NCBI GenBank assembly: GCA_031419455.1
Contig: JANOKS010000070.1
Coordinates: forward strand, 1 to 50,609
Source: UBA7672 sp031419455
Lineage (GTDB): Bacteria > Pseudomonadota > Alphaproteobacteria > Caulobacterales > Hyphomonadaceae
Direction: 5' to 3'
Length of the DNA stretch: 50,609 nt
A model generated the notes under the pieces. The model was given only the letters and a program-made list of their open reading frames with translations, was not told the origin of the DNA and made no database searches. Shown piece by piece: positions 32,116-40,426 of the stretch. The translations under genes and the position numbers were made by a program. Every line of letters starts with the position of its first letter. Position 1 is the stretch's first letter.

Positions 32116-32201
32116 CCGTGCTCACTGGCTTCACGACAATTCCCTTTGCCCCGCCCCCGAACTCCCTGTAATCCGCGCCAACACCCGCGGGAGATGACGC
32201 C

Positions 32202-33050
32202 ATGACCACCGAGCTCGAAAAAACCATCGACGCCGCATGGGAAGATCGCACATCCCTCTCGCCCTCCACCACCGGCGCTGTCCGCAAAGCGGTCGACGAC
32301 GCGCTCGCCCAGCTCGATAGCGGCGCACTCCGCGTGGCCGAGAAATCCGCTTCCGGCACGTGGAGTGTGAATCAGTGGCTGAAAAAAGCCGTCCTCCTCT
32401 CCTTCCGCCTCAACCCCAACCGCATCATGGGCGCCGCCGGCCAGCCGCCCGGCCCCTACTTCGACAAGGTGCCCACCAAGTTCGACGGCTGGACCGACAC
32501 GCACTTCTCGCAAGCCGCCTTCCGCGCCGTCCCCGGCGCCATCGTGCGCCGCGGATCGTTCGTCGCCAAGGACGCCGTCCTGATGCCCAGCTTCGTCAAC
32601 ATCGGCGCCTATGTCGGCGAAGGCACGATGGTGGACACCTGGACCACGGTCGGCTCCTGCGCCCAGATCGGCAAACACTGCCACCTCTCCGGCGGTGTCG
32701 GCATCGGCGGCGTGCTCGAGCCGCTGCAGGCCAACCCCGTCATCATCGAGGACAACTGCTTCGTGGGCGCGCGCTCCGAAGTCGCCGAAGGCGTCATCGT
32801 GCGCGAAGGCTCCGTCATCGGCATGGGCGTCTATCTCGGCCAGTCCACGCCCATCGTGAACCGCGCCACCGGCGAGACGCTCTATGGCGAGGTCCCGCCC
32901 TACTCCGTCGTCGTCGCCGGCAACCGCCCGGGCTCCACGCCCATGCCCGGCCAGAACTGGACGCCATCACTCTACTGCGCCGTCATCGTGAAACAGGTCG
33001 ACGCCCAGACGCGCTCCAAGACCTCCGTCAACGAACTGTTGCGGGCGTAA
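32202..33050 (+). CDS. dapD: 2,3,4,5-tetrahydropyridine-2,6-dicarboxylate N-succinyltransferase
   Basis: 282 aa left-handed beta-helix acyltransferase. The N-terminal helical domain (residues 1-100) is followed by hexapeptide repeats (GAIVRRGSFVAKDAVLMPSFVNIGAYVGEGTMVDTWTTVGSCAQIGKHCHLSGGVGIGGVLEPLQANPVIIEDNCFVGARSEVAEG). It succinylates tetrahydrodipicolinate in lysine and meso-diaminopimelate synthesis, supplying peptidoglycan. The stop overlaps the next gene as TAATG, so the two are coupled. The N-terminus lacks nothing compared with the family. Confidence 0.97.
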   Translation: MTTELEKTIDAAWEDRTSLSPSTTGAVRKAVDDALAQLDSGALRVAEKSASGTWSVNQWLKKAVLLSFRLNPNRIMGAAGQPPGPYFDKVPTKFDGWTDTHFSQAAFRAVPGAIVRRGSFVAKDAVLMPSFVNIGAYVGEGTMVDTWTTVGSCAQIGKHCHLSGGVGIGGVLEPLQANPVIIEDNCFVGARSEVAEGVIVREGSVIGMGVYLGQSTPIVNRATGETLYGEVPPYSVVVAGNRPGSTPMPGQNWTPSLYCAVIVKQVDAQTRSKTSVNELLRA

Positions 33051-33499
33051 TGGCGAAGCCGCCCGCCGCGAAGAAGCCGGCTGCGTCCCCCTCCGCAGCG
33101 GCCGGCTATTCCGGCAAGAGCCTCATCGCCAAGCTCGGCCTGAAGGACGGCGCGAAGGCGATCGTCGTCGCTCCACCCACGCACTACGCCAACCTCACCG
33201 ACCACGCCGCCATTACCCCGAAAAAGACCGCGCCCGCTGCCGGCAGCTTCGACTTCATCCATCTCTTCGTGACCAACGAAGCCGCCCTCGCTCGCGACCT
33301 GCCCAGGCTCGAACCCCGCCTCGCGACAGGCGGCATGCTCTGGGTGTCCCGGCCCAAGAAGACCTCGAAGCTCTTTATCGATCTCACGGAAGACGGCATC
33401 CGCCGCGTCTGCCTCCCCCTGGGCCTCGTCGATGTGAAGGTCTGCGCCGTGGACGCCGACTGGTCCGGCCTCAAACTGCTGCGCCGCAAGCCGCGCTGA
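33050..33499 (+). CDS. DUF3052-like protein coupled to dapD
   Basis: 149 aa from the ATG at 33050 that overlaps the dapD stop (taATG); the frame stays open far upstream as a dapD shadow. After a Lys/Pro/Ala-rich N-terminus (AKPPAAKKPAASPSAAAG) comes YSGKSLIAKLGLKDGAKAIVVAPPTHYANL, the DUF3052 type of beginning, then FDFIHLFVTNEAALARDLPRLEPRLATGGMLWVSRPKK, similar to the Rossmann-like strand order of that domain. Function unknown. There is no dap-pathway link beyond position. Confidence 0.8.
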   Translation: MAKPPAAKKPAASPSAAAGYSGKSLIAKLGLKDGAKAIVVAPPTHYANLTDHAAITPKKTAPAAGSFDFIHLFVTNEAALARDLPRLEPRLATGGMLWVSRPKKTSKLFIDLTEDGIRRVCLPLGLVDVKVCAVDADWSGLKLLRRKPR

Positions 33500-33565
33500 A
33501 CGCGGCATGGAACTCATTGCGCGCTTCACGCATTCCCCAAGACAAGCAAGTTCAAGGAGACGCAA

Positions 33566-33745
33566 ATGGGGATCGTTTTTATCATCCTTTTCGCCCTCGC
33601 CGCGATCTTTGCGATCTCGCTGATCGTGGGCGTTGTTTTCAACCTGATCGGCTACGCTATCGCGGCGCTGCTCGTGGTCGTTGCCGTCACCTGGGTGATG
33701 CGCAAGCTTCGCGGCCCCAAGTCGTCGGAACGCCTGCCGCGCTAA
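33566..33745 (+). CDS. Small membrane protein, 59 aa
   Basis: The ATG at 33566 follows AAGGAG at 8 nt. The peptide is MGIVFIILFALAAIFAISLI, then a second hydrophobic segment (IGYAIAALLVVVAVTWVM), then basic MRKLRGPKSSERLPR. Two membrane helices with a cytoplasmic basic tail. No family recognised. It has GC3-rich codons and stands between the dapD unit and another tiny membrane gene. Confidence 0.7.
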   Translation: MGIVFIILFALAAIFAISLIVGVVFNLIGYAIAALLVVVAVTWVMRKLRGPKSSERLPR

Positions 33746-33793
33746 GGCATTCCCTTCACAGCGATCACGCTTCCCTCTGCAAGGAATGTCGTC

Positions 33794-33994
33794 ATGCCGT
33801 CTTTCGTCCTCTACCTTCTCGGCTTCGTCATTCTGTCCGGCGGAATATTGTTCGGCGCCAGCATTCTCGGCGTTGACACCCAGTGGATCGCCGCGATCGG
33901 CCTCGTCCTGCTTGGGCTGGGAGTGATTACCGGCGTCGCCAAGACCCGCCGCCGCGACGCTCCCGCCGCCAGCGAACCCACCAACGACACCTGA
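33794..33994 (+). CDS. Small membrane protein, 66 aa
   Basis: MPSFVLYLLGFVILSGGILF and WIAAIGLVLLGLGVITGVA form two membrane helices, with the charged tail KTRRRDAPAASEPTNDT. AAGGA lies 9 nt upstream of the ATG. It follows the 59-aa membrane gene by 48 nt on the same strand, and the two look like a pair. Function unknown. The gap 33995-34276 holds no other gene I can support. Confidence 0.65.
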   Translation: MPSFVLYLLGFVILSGGILFGASILGVDTQWIAAIGLVLLGLGVITGVAKTRRRDAPAASEPTNDT

Positions 33995-34276
33995 AAAAAG
34001 TTTCACCGGCCGTACTACTCGCGAGGCCCGCGCCGGCCCGCATGTGTCGCCATGAAACGGTCATTTGAGGTCTCCGTCAGGTATCGCCTGTGCGGGTGCA
34101 AAGCCTGCGCTTTTTCGCGTTTAGCGCTATCCAGCGCGCCGCGACGCCCTCACCCGGCAAGGGAATTCGCACGTTAATGGGCCGCTTTTCCCCCGCCATG
34201 CGACTTGGCCCGGGCGCTGCAACAATTCGCGACACGCTGGGGGGGAAATCCAGCTTCACAGTTGCACGGGCGTTTA

Positions 34277-34810
34277 ATGGAAGTCCTCAAGGCACATCCG
34301 AACACACAGGCCATGCTCGACGCCTGGCAGCGTTTGTCCGACGGGGAAAACGCGTCCGGCGGGCCGACCACGGATGAGTATCCCGGCCTCGTCAGCAACC
34401 TCTTCCTGCTTAACCATGTCGACGAGCGCGACTTCGCTTTTCGGCGTGTGGGCGCCACGCTCGACCGGTTGTTCGGTCGCCAGCTCGCCGAGCACGACTT
34501 CCTGTCGATCTGGAACGACATCGATCGCCGCCTCGTCGCCGCCGGCCTCTCGATGGCGGTCAAGGATCGCGGCCCCACCGTCATCCACGCGCGCGGCGAA
34601 ACGCTGGCCGGCAAGCACCTCGATCTCGAATTCGCCCTCGCGCCACTTCTCACCGACGTCGATGGCCCCCGCCGTTTTCTCGGCCTCTGCCAGGCGATCA
34701 CGCCGGAGGAAATCCTCGGCGGCCGTCCCCTGAGGCGGCTGCAGGTTCTCGCGATCTTCCCGCCCGCGCCGGTCATGCGCCCGGCGATCCGCATCGTCGC
34801 CTCCAGATGA
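34277..34810 (+). CDS. PAS_5-domain protein (MopJ-like)
   Basis: 177 aa from the ATG at 34277 (MEVLKAHPNTQAMLDAWQRL). A TTG at 34205 is possible; neither has a good SD. The PAS_5 region is PGLVSNLFLLNHVDERDFAFRRVGATLDRLFGRQLAEHDFLSIWNDIDRR, then DLEFALAPLLTDVDGPRRFLGLCQAITPEEILGGRPLRRLQVLAIFPP. This alphaproteobacterial family includes the Caulobacter motility and cell-cycle factor MopJ. No output domain is present, so it probably works by protein contacts. It is next to a PilZ gene, which suggests a c-di-GMP or motility context. Confidence 0.85.
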   Translation: MEVLKAHPNTQAMLDAWQRLSDGENASGGPTTDEYPGLVSNLFLLNHVDERDFAFRRVGATLDRLFGRQLAEHDFLSIWNDIDRRLVAAGLSMAVKDRGPTVIHARGETLAGKHLDLEFALAPLLTDVDGPRRFLGLCQAITPEEILGGRPLRRLQVLAIFPPAPVMRPAIRIVASR

Positions 34811-35032
34811 AGGCTCAGCCCCCAGAGCCGACCTGCCATTCTCGCCAGCACCCCGAGCTGGCCGGACGAAACACGAAGACGCCGAAGCCGCTCATTGACC
34901 GCAAATCCACCGGTCACGTGACGCCCGCCAGCCGGACAGGCAGCCAAGCCATGGCAAGCATTTGTGAACCATTGCGCGGTTAACCTCGCGGCCCAAGGGG
35001 ACACTCCCTCTGCTGCCATCCGAGGGTTGCTG

Positions 35033-35647
35033 ATGCAATCGGCCCAGGCCACCGACAGGCTCGACCGCCCCTCGATCCGCAAGGCCGAAGGAATCGACCG
35101 CCGCCGCCATCGCCGCGTGATGTGGCAGGTCCCGGTCCGCGGCCTCACTGGCTCGGGCGAAGAGTTTGCCTGCAACACAATCGATGTCTGCGCCGGCGGT
35201 ATCCGCATCAATCTCGCTCGCCCGCTGACGAAGGGCGAGAACCTTGTCCTCTACATTGAGGACATCGGCCGCGTCGAAGGCGTCGTCGTCCGCGTCCTCA
35301 ACGAGATCGGCTACGCCATCGAATTCCGCGTGCCCCCGCGCAAGCGCGAGAAGATCGCCGACGCGCTGACCTGGCTGGTCAACAAGGACAGGCTCGGCCT
35401 CACAGACGAACGCACCGCCGAGCGTCGCCCAGCAGGCGGCCAGGTGATCGCGATCTACGGCAAGGGCGTCTCCATCGCCTGCGCCGTCGCCGACGTCTCG
35501 CTCTTCGGCGTCGCCCTCAAGACAGCCGCCCCCCGCCCGATGATCGGCGACCGCATCCAGATCGGCGAACGCGCCGGCACCTGCGTCCGCTACATCGAAG
35601 GCGGCTTCGCCGTGGATTTCAGGACGCTGCACGGGACGGATATCTGA
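35033..35647 (+). CDS. Tandem PilZ-domain protein
   Basis: 204 aa from the ATG at 35033, with GAGGG eight nt upstream. The first PilZ domain (about 20-110) has RRRHRR and the turn DVCAGGIRI; the binding turn normally reads D/N-x-S-x-x-G, so Cys replaces Ser. The second PilZ half (about 130-200) has VADVSLFGVALKT and ends in the usual beta strands (RYIEGGFAVDF), but its arginine motif is weak. PilZ domains bind c-di-GMP to control motility, adhesion or polysaccharide. It follows the PAS_5 gene after about 220 nt. Confidence 0.9.
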   Translation: MQSAQATDRLDRPSIRKAEGIDRRRHRRVMWQVPVRGLTGSGEEFACNTIDVCAGGIRINLARPLTKGENLVLYIEDIGRVEGVVVRVLNEIGYAIEFRVPPRKREKIADALTWLVNKDRLGLTDERTAERRPAGGQVIAIYGKGVSIACAVADVSLFGVALKTAAPRPMIGDRIQIGERAGTCVRYIEGGFAVDFRTLHGTDI

Positions 35648-35709
35648 GCGTCAGCGCGAACGGCTCTGGACGGCGCATAAGATGATTGCTTCGCACTGGC
35701 GGTTACGCG

Positions 35710-37380
35710 CTAGCCTTCGTCCGTTTCTTTCCACAGCTCGCTGATGCCGCCGAGAATCACTTCTCGCGCAGGGCTGTTGACGAAACAACGGCGCAATGTC
35801 GTCAGGGTCGGCTCCAGGGTGAAGCCCTGACTACGCAGCACCGCGAAGATGGTCCGCGCCTCGATGGCTCTTCCGGATCGCCGACAAAGAAACGCCTTCA
35901 AGACTTTGGACGGGACGTGGGACGGGTTCGCTATAATGGCATCGTCGATCACCGCCTCCGCCACGGCCCATCGGCCGGCGTGAACGTGCGCATTCGCCTG
36001 CCACCACAAGGCGAGGTATTGCAGCATTGCGTCGGGTAGGAGTCGGGCCGCCATCTCGAAATGCGCTAGACATTCCTCGGGCCGGTTAAGCACCGAGCAG
36101 GCCCAGCCCAGCGAATATCGCACACGAACATTCTGCGGCCATCGCGTCAAAGCGCGAGCCAGCAACAGCAGCGCCTTCTCAGGATGGCCGACGCCGATCA
36201 TCGCATTCGCGGCCCCGGTAACAACAAATGGATCTTCCGGATCCAGCTGTACTGCCCGATCGCTCAGCGCCAGCACTCGCTGGATCTCGGTATCGTTGTC
36301 GGGACTCGCCATGAGATAGAACACGCCAAGGGCGAATGCGAGCTGTGCGTGAGCGGCAGCGTAGTTCGGATCGATTGTCACCGCCCGGTTGGCTTCCTCG
36401 ATCGATCGCACCAAGGCGGGTCCGTCCAGCTGGCGGAAAGCGGCATTGCTGCGGATTACAGCCTCCCACGCGGTAAGATCGCGGGGCTTTCTCAGGGAGC
36501 GTTGCACTTCCAGGATCTGGATTCTGGAATCGAGCGTAGATGCGACCTCAAGCACAAGCTCTTCCTGCAAGGCGGCAAGCTCGCTGAGCGGGCGATCAAA
36601 GCTGGACGCGCCAAGTACCGCGCCGGTGGCCGCTTCTATCAGTTGCGTCGTCACGCGCAGATTGTTCGCTGCGCGGCGGACATTACCCTCGAGAAGGTAG
36701 CGCGCGTTCAACTGGATTCCGATGGAAGCGAGATCGCGCGCGCCGCCTTTCTGCAGACTGTGGATGACTGTGCTGGCCAGTACTCGCAAGCTTATGCCGT
36801 GAGACAATGCAGCAATGACATCCTCGACCATTCCTTCGGCGAATACGTCGTCCTCCGGAAGTCCGGAGCGGCTGGTAAATGGTAGTACCGCCAATGACGC
36901 TGGTTCGCCGCGGTCGTTGATGCCGCCGGAAGATTTAGTGGCGTCCGGGTCTCCGACACGATGGTATCCCGGAGTAGCGGGTTTGATTTCTGGTTGTGAG
37001 CCGAAAGCCGCCAGCGCCGCTACGAGATCCTGAATGGGCCCGTCAACTCCGCCCTTCCACCCCCTGAAGTCGATCACCTGAAACTGCCGGAACCCCAAAG
37101 GCGGGACCACGCCGTCCAGCGAAATCGGCGCTAGCTTGTCTGCTTCCTGCGCCATCGCCGCTTCATCGGCCACCCAGTGCGAACCAATCGAGTGCTTGGT
37201 CCACAATACCAACACCGCCTTGGCGGCGTTAAGCTCAATCTCGGTCCTTTCACGGTACCTTGCTCCCGCAGGGAGCTGCTTGTCCCACCAACAGGACAGG
37301 CCCGCCGCCTCAAGCAGTTCCGCGAGTTTCCCAACAGTTTCGTGATCCTCGCGAGCGTAGGAAATGAAGATGTCGGCCAT
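35710..37380 (-). CDS. TIR / TolB-like / TPR three-domain protein
   Basis: 556 aa from the ATG at 37380. Residues 1-120 are a TIR domain (MADIFISYAREDHETVGKLA, CWWDKQLPAG, HSIGSHWVADEAAMAQE). W69...E73 matches the W-x3-E position of the NADase glutamate. Residues about 165-280 match the FlgO/TolB-like helper domain (LAVLPFTSRSG, DDVFAEGMVEDVIAALSHGISLRVLA, NARYLLEGNVRRAANNLRVTTQLIEAATG). Residues about 310-540 are TPR-like helices (NYAAAHAQLAFALGV, NVRVRYSLGWACSVLNRPEECLAHFEMA). The last two modules resemble the back half of adenylate-cyclase/CadC-type proteins. Immunity or signalling is possible; no effector partner adjoins it. Confidence 0.85.
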   Translation of the reverse strand: MADIFISYAREDHETVGKLAELLEAAGLSCWWDKQLPAGARYRERTEIELNAAKAVLVLWTKHSIGSHWVADEAAMAQEADKLAPISLDGVVPPLGFRQFQVIDFRGWKGGVDGPIQDLVAALAAFGSQPEIKPATPGYHRVGDPDATKSSGGINDRGEPASLAVLPFTSRSGLPEDDVFAEGMVEDVIAALSHGISLRVLASTVIHSLQKGGARDLASIGIQLNARYLLEGNVRRAANNLRVTTQLIEAATGAVLGASSFDRPLSELAALQEELVLEVASTLDSRIQILEVQRSLRKPRDLTAWEAVIRSNAAFRQLDGPALVRSIEEANRAVTIDPNYAAAHAQLAFALGVFYLMASPDNDTEIQRVLALSDRAVQLDPEDPFVVTGAANAMIGVGHPEKALLLLARALTRWPQNVRVRYSLGWACSVLNRPEECLAHFEMAARLLPDAMLQYLALWWQANAHVHAGRWAVAEAVIDDAIIANPSHVPSKVLKAFLCRRSGRAIEARTIFAVLRSQGFTLEPTLTTLRRCFVNSPAREVILGGISELWKETDEG

Positions 37381-37473
37381 GCTCCATCCTCGCCTCGGCT
37401 GCTTCAATGTAGCTCAGGATGGACGGACGGGCCACCGACGTTTGCCACTCGCTCACCTGCCTAGATGCGCCGA

Positions 37474-38409
37474 TTAATCTCCATACCCGCTATCTTCCAG
37501 CATCCCAGCATACCGGTGCACCATGTTCTTCACATTCATCAGGTGCGAGACGTCCCCGGTGCGCATTGCATAGGCGGCGAACTTGATGGGGCTGGCCCAG
37601 TAGTACATCTCGGCCTGGTCGGCCATGCGGGCCCAGGTCTGGCCGCCTGACTTTTCATAGCGCGCGATCAGGTCTTCCATCGCCTCGCGGCCCGCCGCTG
37701 CAAAGTAGAGCGTGAAGTCGGACGCGGGATCGCCGATCTCTGCGTCCGCCCAGTTCTCGATCGCAACGACGCGATAGTCCGCATTCACGAACAGGCGTGG
37801 GTGATAGATGTCGCCATTGATCAGCGTGACGAAGTCCGGCCAGAAGGCGTCGCCGTCGATCCACTTCTGCCACAGGCCCCAGAGCTTTTCCGGAACAGGC
37901 GCCAGCGTGTTGCAGTCATCCATCCGCTGCCTGACCCGCGCACGCGACTGCTCCCCCGTCATCACTGGAATTCCCGCCGCCCCCGCCGCGCCGATGTCGA
38001 GCGCATGCAGCTTCGCCATCGCCTCCGACAGACTCTCGGCAAAATCCGACGGCACCCTCGCCTGCGGCAGCCGCCAGATCAGCTCGCCCATCAGCGGATC
38101 GACCTCCGCCGCCGGCACGCCCGGCAGCACGCGATAGGCGATCAGCTTGTCGGAATGCACCTGCCAGTCGGGCACGACGACAGGCACCTTGCCGCGCACA
38201 TGGTCGAGCACGCGCTTTTCCTGCCGCGACTGCGCCTGCACATCGCCCCGCCGCGGCGATTTCAGCATCCAGTACGCGCCGGATGCATCACGCGCATTGG
38301 CGCCGAAATACTCCGCGTTCGATCCGATCGCGCGCAGCATCGACGGATCGTTGTCGAGGTCGATGTCATGGGCTGCGGCCAGCGCCCTGAAATCAGGTGC
38401 AGATGTCAT
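37474..38409 (-). CDS. Aminoglycoside/macrolide phosphotransferase-fold protein with degenerate active site
   Basis: 311 aa. The N-lobe has VQAQSRQEKRVLDHVRG and YRVLPGVPAAE. The C-lobe aligns with macrolide phosphotransferases: LINGDIYHPRLFVN in place of the catalytic HGDLHPxxxL, and IENWADAEIGDPASDF in place of IDWxxAxxGDPxxDF. Thus the catalytic Asp survives, but the His before it is Asn, the position of the Mg-binding Asn is Arg, and the second metal Asp is Asn. It may be a pseudokinase or use another chemistry. Resistance should not be inferred. Confidence 0.8.
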   Translation of the reverse strand: MTSAPDFRALAAAHDIDLDNDPSMLRAIGSNAEYFGANARDASGAYWMLKSPRRGDVQAQSRQEKRVLDHVRGKVPVVVPDWQVHSDKLIAYRVLPGVPAAEVDPLMGELIWRLPQARVPSDFAESLSEAMAKLHALDIGAAGAAGIPVMTGEQSRARVRQRMDDCNTLAPVPEKLWGLWQKWIDGDAFWPDFVTLINGDIYHPRLFVNADYRVVAIENWADAEIGDPASDFTLYFAAAGREAMEDLIARYEKSGGQTWARMADQAEMYYWASPIKFAAYAMRTGDVSHLMNVKNMVHRYAGMLEDSGYGD

Positions 38410-38460
38410 GGCGAGCCTCCGGTCATCCCGCCCCCCGGCGAGAGAAGCGAGCAGGGAATA

Positions 38461-38543
38461 GTGAGTAGGGAGTAGGGAGTAGGTCTTCCCGTGCTCACGA
38501 TACCATTCCCCATTCCCGACTGCCTATTTCCTACTCCCGGCGC
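38461..38543. repeat. Short tandem and inverted repeat
   Basis: Three tandem units like gtaggga (gtgagtagggagtagggagt, then agg) near 38461-38482 are followed by cctactccc near 38530-38538, giving a possible stem around a loop of about 50 nt. It lies between two minus-strand genes and nothing else is present there. Confidence 0.5.
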
Positions 38544-38549
38544 GAAGCG

Positions 38550-39335
38550 CTACTCGTTCTGCCACGCTGGCTTGCGCTTCTCGGCGAACGCCTTCGGGCC
38601 TTCCTTGTGATCGGCGGAATGCATCAGCTTTGCGATGCCGGGAACCTTCTGCTCGAACGCCGTCTTGAGATCGGCCGTGTTGAGACCCGTAAGCACCGTC
38701 TCCTTGGTGGCCTTGATCGCCATCGGCGAGCACTCAAGGATCATCCCGGCCCAGCGTTTCGCCTCCTCCAGCGCCTTGCCCTGCGGCACGACCTCGGTGA
38801 CGAAGCCGATCTCCTTGCCCTCGGCGGCGCTGACCGTCCGTCCCGTGAGCATCATGCCCATCGCCTTCTTCAGAGGCACCTGCCGCGGAAGACGATGCAT
38901 GCCGGATGCAAGCGCCGCGAAACCAACGCGCGGTTCGGGAAGCGCGAACTTGGCATTCTCCGCCGCGATGATGATGTCCGTCGCGAGTGCAATCTCGAAC
39001 CCGCCGCCCATGGCGAACCCGTTCACTGCGGCGATCACCGGCTTGTAGAGATCATACCGTGAGGTAAGCCCCCCGAATCCCGACGACGGCATCGGGACGG
39101 GCGATTTCTGGCCGGATGCTGCAAATTTCAGGTCGTTGCCGGCGGAGAACGCTTTTTCCCCGGCGCCCGTGACGATGGCGACCCACAGGTCCGTATTGCC
39201 CGCGAACTCATCGAATGCCCGGCCCATTTCCGCATTTCCCATGGGATGCAGGCAGTTCAGCTGGTCCGGCCGGTTGATCGTGACGATGAAAAGACGGCCG
39301 TCGGTTTCCGTCTTGATGAACTCGTAAGCGCTCAT
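38550..39335 (-). CDS. Enoyl-CoA hydratase/isomerase (crotonase) family protein
   Basis: 261 aa crotonase fold. It contains IVTINRPDQLNCLHPMGNAEM, GAGEKAFSAGNDLKF (oxyanion hole 1), NGFAMGGGFEIALATDIIIAAENAKFALPEPRVGF (oxyanion hole 2 and catalytic-Glu region), and GKEIGFVTEVVPQGK. It acts on a CoA thioester, probably hydrating an enoyl-CoA in fatty-acid or amino-acid breakdown. The exact substrate is not readable. No beta-oxidation genes lie nearby. Confidence 0.93.
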   Translation of the reverse strand: MSAYEFIKTETDGRLFIVTINRPDQLNCLHPMGNAEMGRAFDEFAGNTDLWVAIVTGAGEKAFSAGNDLKFAASGQKSPVPMPSSGFGGLTSRYDLYKPVIAAVNGFAMGGGFEIALATDIIIAAENAKFALPEPRVGFAALASGMHRLPRQVPLKKAMGMMLTGRTVSAAEGKEIGFVTEVVPQGKALEEAKRWAGMILECSPMAIKATKETVLTGLNTADLKTAFEQKVPGIAKLMHSADHKEGPKAFAEKRKPAWQNE

Positions 39336-39427
39336 GGGGCGTCTCCTTCAGGCTTTTGTTTACCTTTGGACAAGGTGGTTCCCACTACAACTAGACCCAA
39401 AGAGGGGTTAGCGGAACACGCTGTCTG

Positions 39428-40024
39428 ATGAGTGACACTCTGGAACTCAGGCAACCTGTGGAAACAGGTGATGACGAAGGGCTGCACATTGCACCGCCCC
39501 CCTTTGAAGGCGCGAAATGGCGCATCAAGATCGCCGACAGGGAATACGGCCCCTATCCTCGCACACGCCTGATCGACTTTCTGAAAGAGGGCCGCGTGCA
39601 GGCCGGCACCTTCATCGCCTGCGGCACGGACACGGACTATCACCGCGCCGACTGCCACCCCAACCTCCGCTGGGACTTCAAGGGTCCGAAGAAGCGCAAG
39701 TTCGGCGACCCGCGCCTGGATGCGGGCGAGACGGAAGTGCCGGTGTGCAACTACTTCATCGCGGCGCGCCTGCTGGCGGGCAATGACCGCTTCGAGCGCG
39801 TTCTGCGCGAAGCCGGCAAGATGACCCGCGCCGCCGGCGACATGTGGGTCGTGCGCTCGAAGCAGACGATCCAGCAGCTCCGCAACCAGCTGGCGCTCGC
39901 CGTCAAGCCGCACGAGCACTTCATCATCGTCAACGCCTCGAAGGACCGGCTCGCCTGGTACAATATCGGCGTCGAGAACGACATCTCGGTCCGCGGCGTC
40001 TGGGACACGGACGAAGTGCAGTAG
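39428..40024 (+). CDS. Hypothetical protein with GYF_2/DUF4339-like N-terminus
   Basis: 198 aa, soluble. Residues about 28-75 (KWRIKIADREYGPYPRTRLIDFLKEGRVQAGTFIACGTD) resemble the GYF_2/DUF4339 fold with its GPY...L..l..eGri pattern. The rest (VCNYFIAARLLAGNDRFERVLREAGKMTRAAGDMWVVRSKQTIQQLRNQLALAVKPHEHFIIVNASKDRLAWYNIGVE) is a second alpha/beta domain I do not recognise. The ATG start has no strong SD. It is divergent from the crotonase gene. Function unknown. Confidence 0.75.
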   Translation: MSDTLELRQPVETGDDEGLHIAPPPFEGAKWRIKIADREYGPYPRTRLIDFLKEGRVQAGTFIACGTDTDYHRADCHPNLRWDFKGPKKRKFGDPRLDAGETEVPVCNYFIAARLLAGNDRFERVLREAGKMTRAAGDMWVVRSKQTIQQLRNQLALAVKPHEHFIIVNASKDRLAWYNIGVENDISVRGVWDTDEVQ

Positions 40025-40036
40025 GGGAGTTGGCCG

Positions 40037-40426
40037 TCAGGCTGACGTGTCATGCGGAAAGCGGCGCGCACGGACGCTACGCGGCCCAATCGTCACAAAT
40101 GCTCCTTGCGCTCGCGACAATGAAGTAGCTGCGCGGTCTTGCAGATAGTTGGGTCGCTGGCTACGAGGCATCGGGTCCAACGCGATCAGGATGATGCCGA
40201 CAGGCGGCGCCAAGCGCTGTTGAAACACTAGCCGCCCGAACCCAGCATCTTCAGTTACAAGGATCATTCCGAGATCGCGCGCCAGCGCCATGACATCGGG
40301 GTCAATCGCGCGGGCTGCCAGATCGCGGGAGAAGGTTATCGCACCGAGCGGCGCGAACGCCGGGACCGTCAGAACGCGATCCACGCATTCGTCGAAAAGC
40401 AAGCCTGGCAAAAGCTCGCCGGTCAA
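40037..40426 (-). CDS. DUF5615 PIN-like toxin
   Basis: 129 aa from a TTG at 40426 that overlaps the DUF433 stop as TTGA; the longer frame to 40594 is a shadow of DUF433. PIN-like acidic residues are visible in LLFDECVD, TFSRDLAA, IDPDVMALARDLG and ILVTEDAGFGRLVF, which would form a metal-dependent nuclease site. Coupling to DUF433 is the standard arrangement for this VapC-like toxin family. The C-terminal 30 residues (RAQGAFVTIGPRSVRARRFP) are basic. Predicted to be an RNase whose activity is held by the DUF433 partner. Confidence 0.85.
   Translation of the reverse strand: MTGELLPGLLFDECVDRVLTVPAFAPLGAITFSRDLAARAIDPDVMALARDLGMILVTEDAGFGRLVFQQRLAPPVGIILIALDPMPRSQRPNYLQDRAATSLSRAQGAFVTIGPRSVRARRFPHDTSA

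Noticed and set aside
32360..33049. Upstream extension of the DUF3052-like frame through dapD
   Set aside because: Arg/His-rich shadow of dapD; the real start is the TAATG joint at 33050.
37474..38409. Antibiotic resistance kinase
   Set aside because: Key catalytic positions are substituted, and there is no mobile context, so resistance cannot be claimed.
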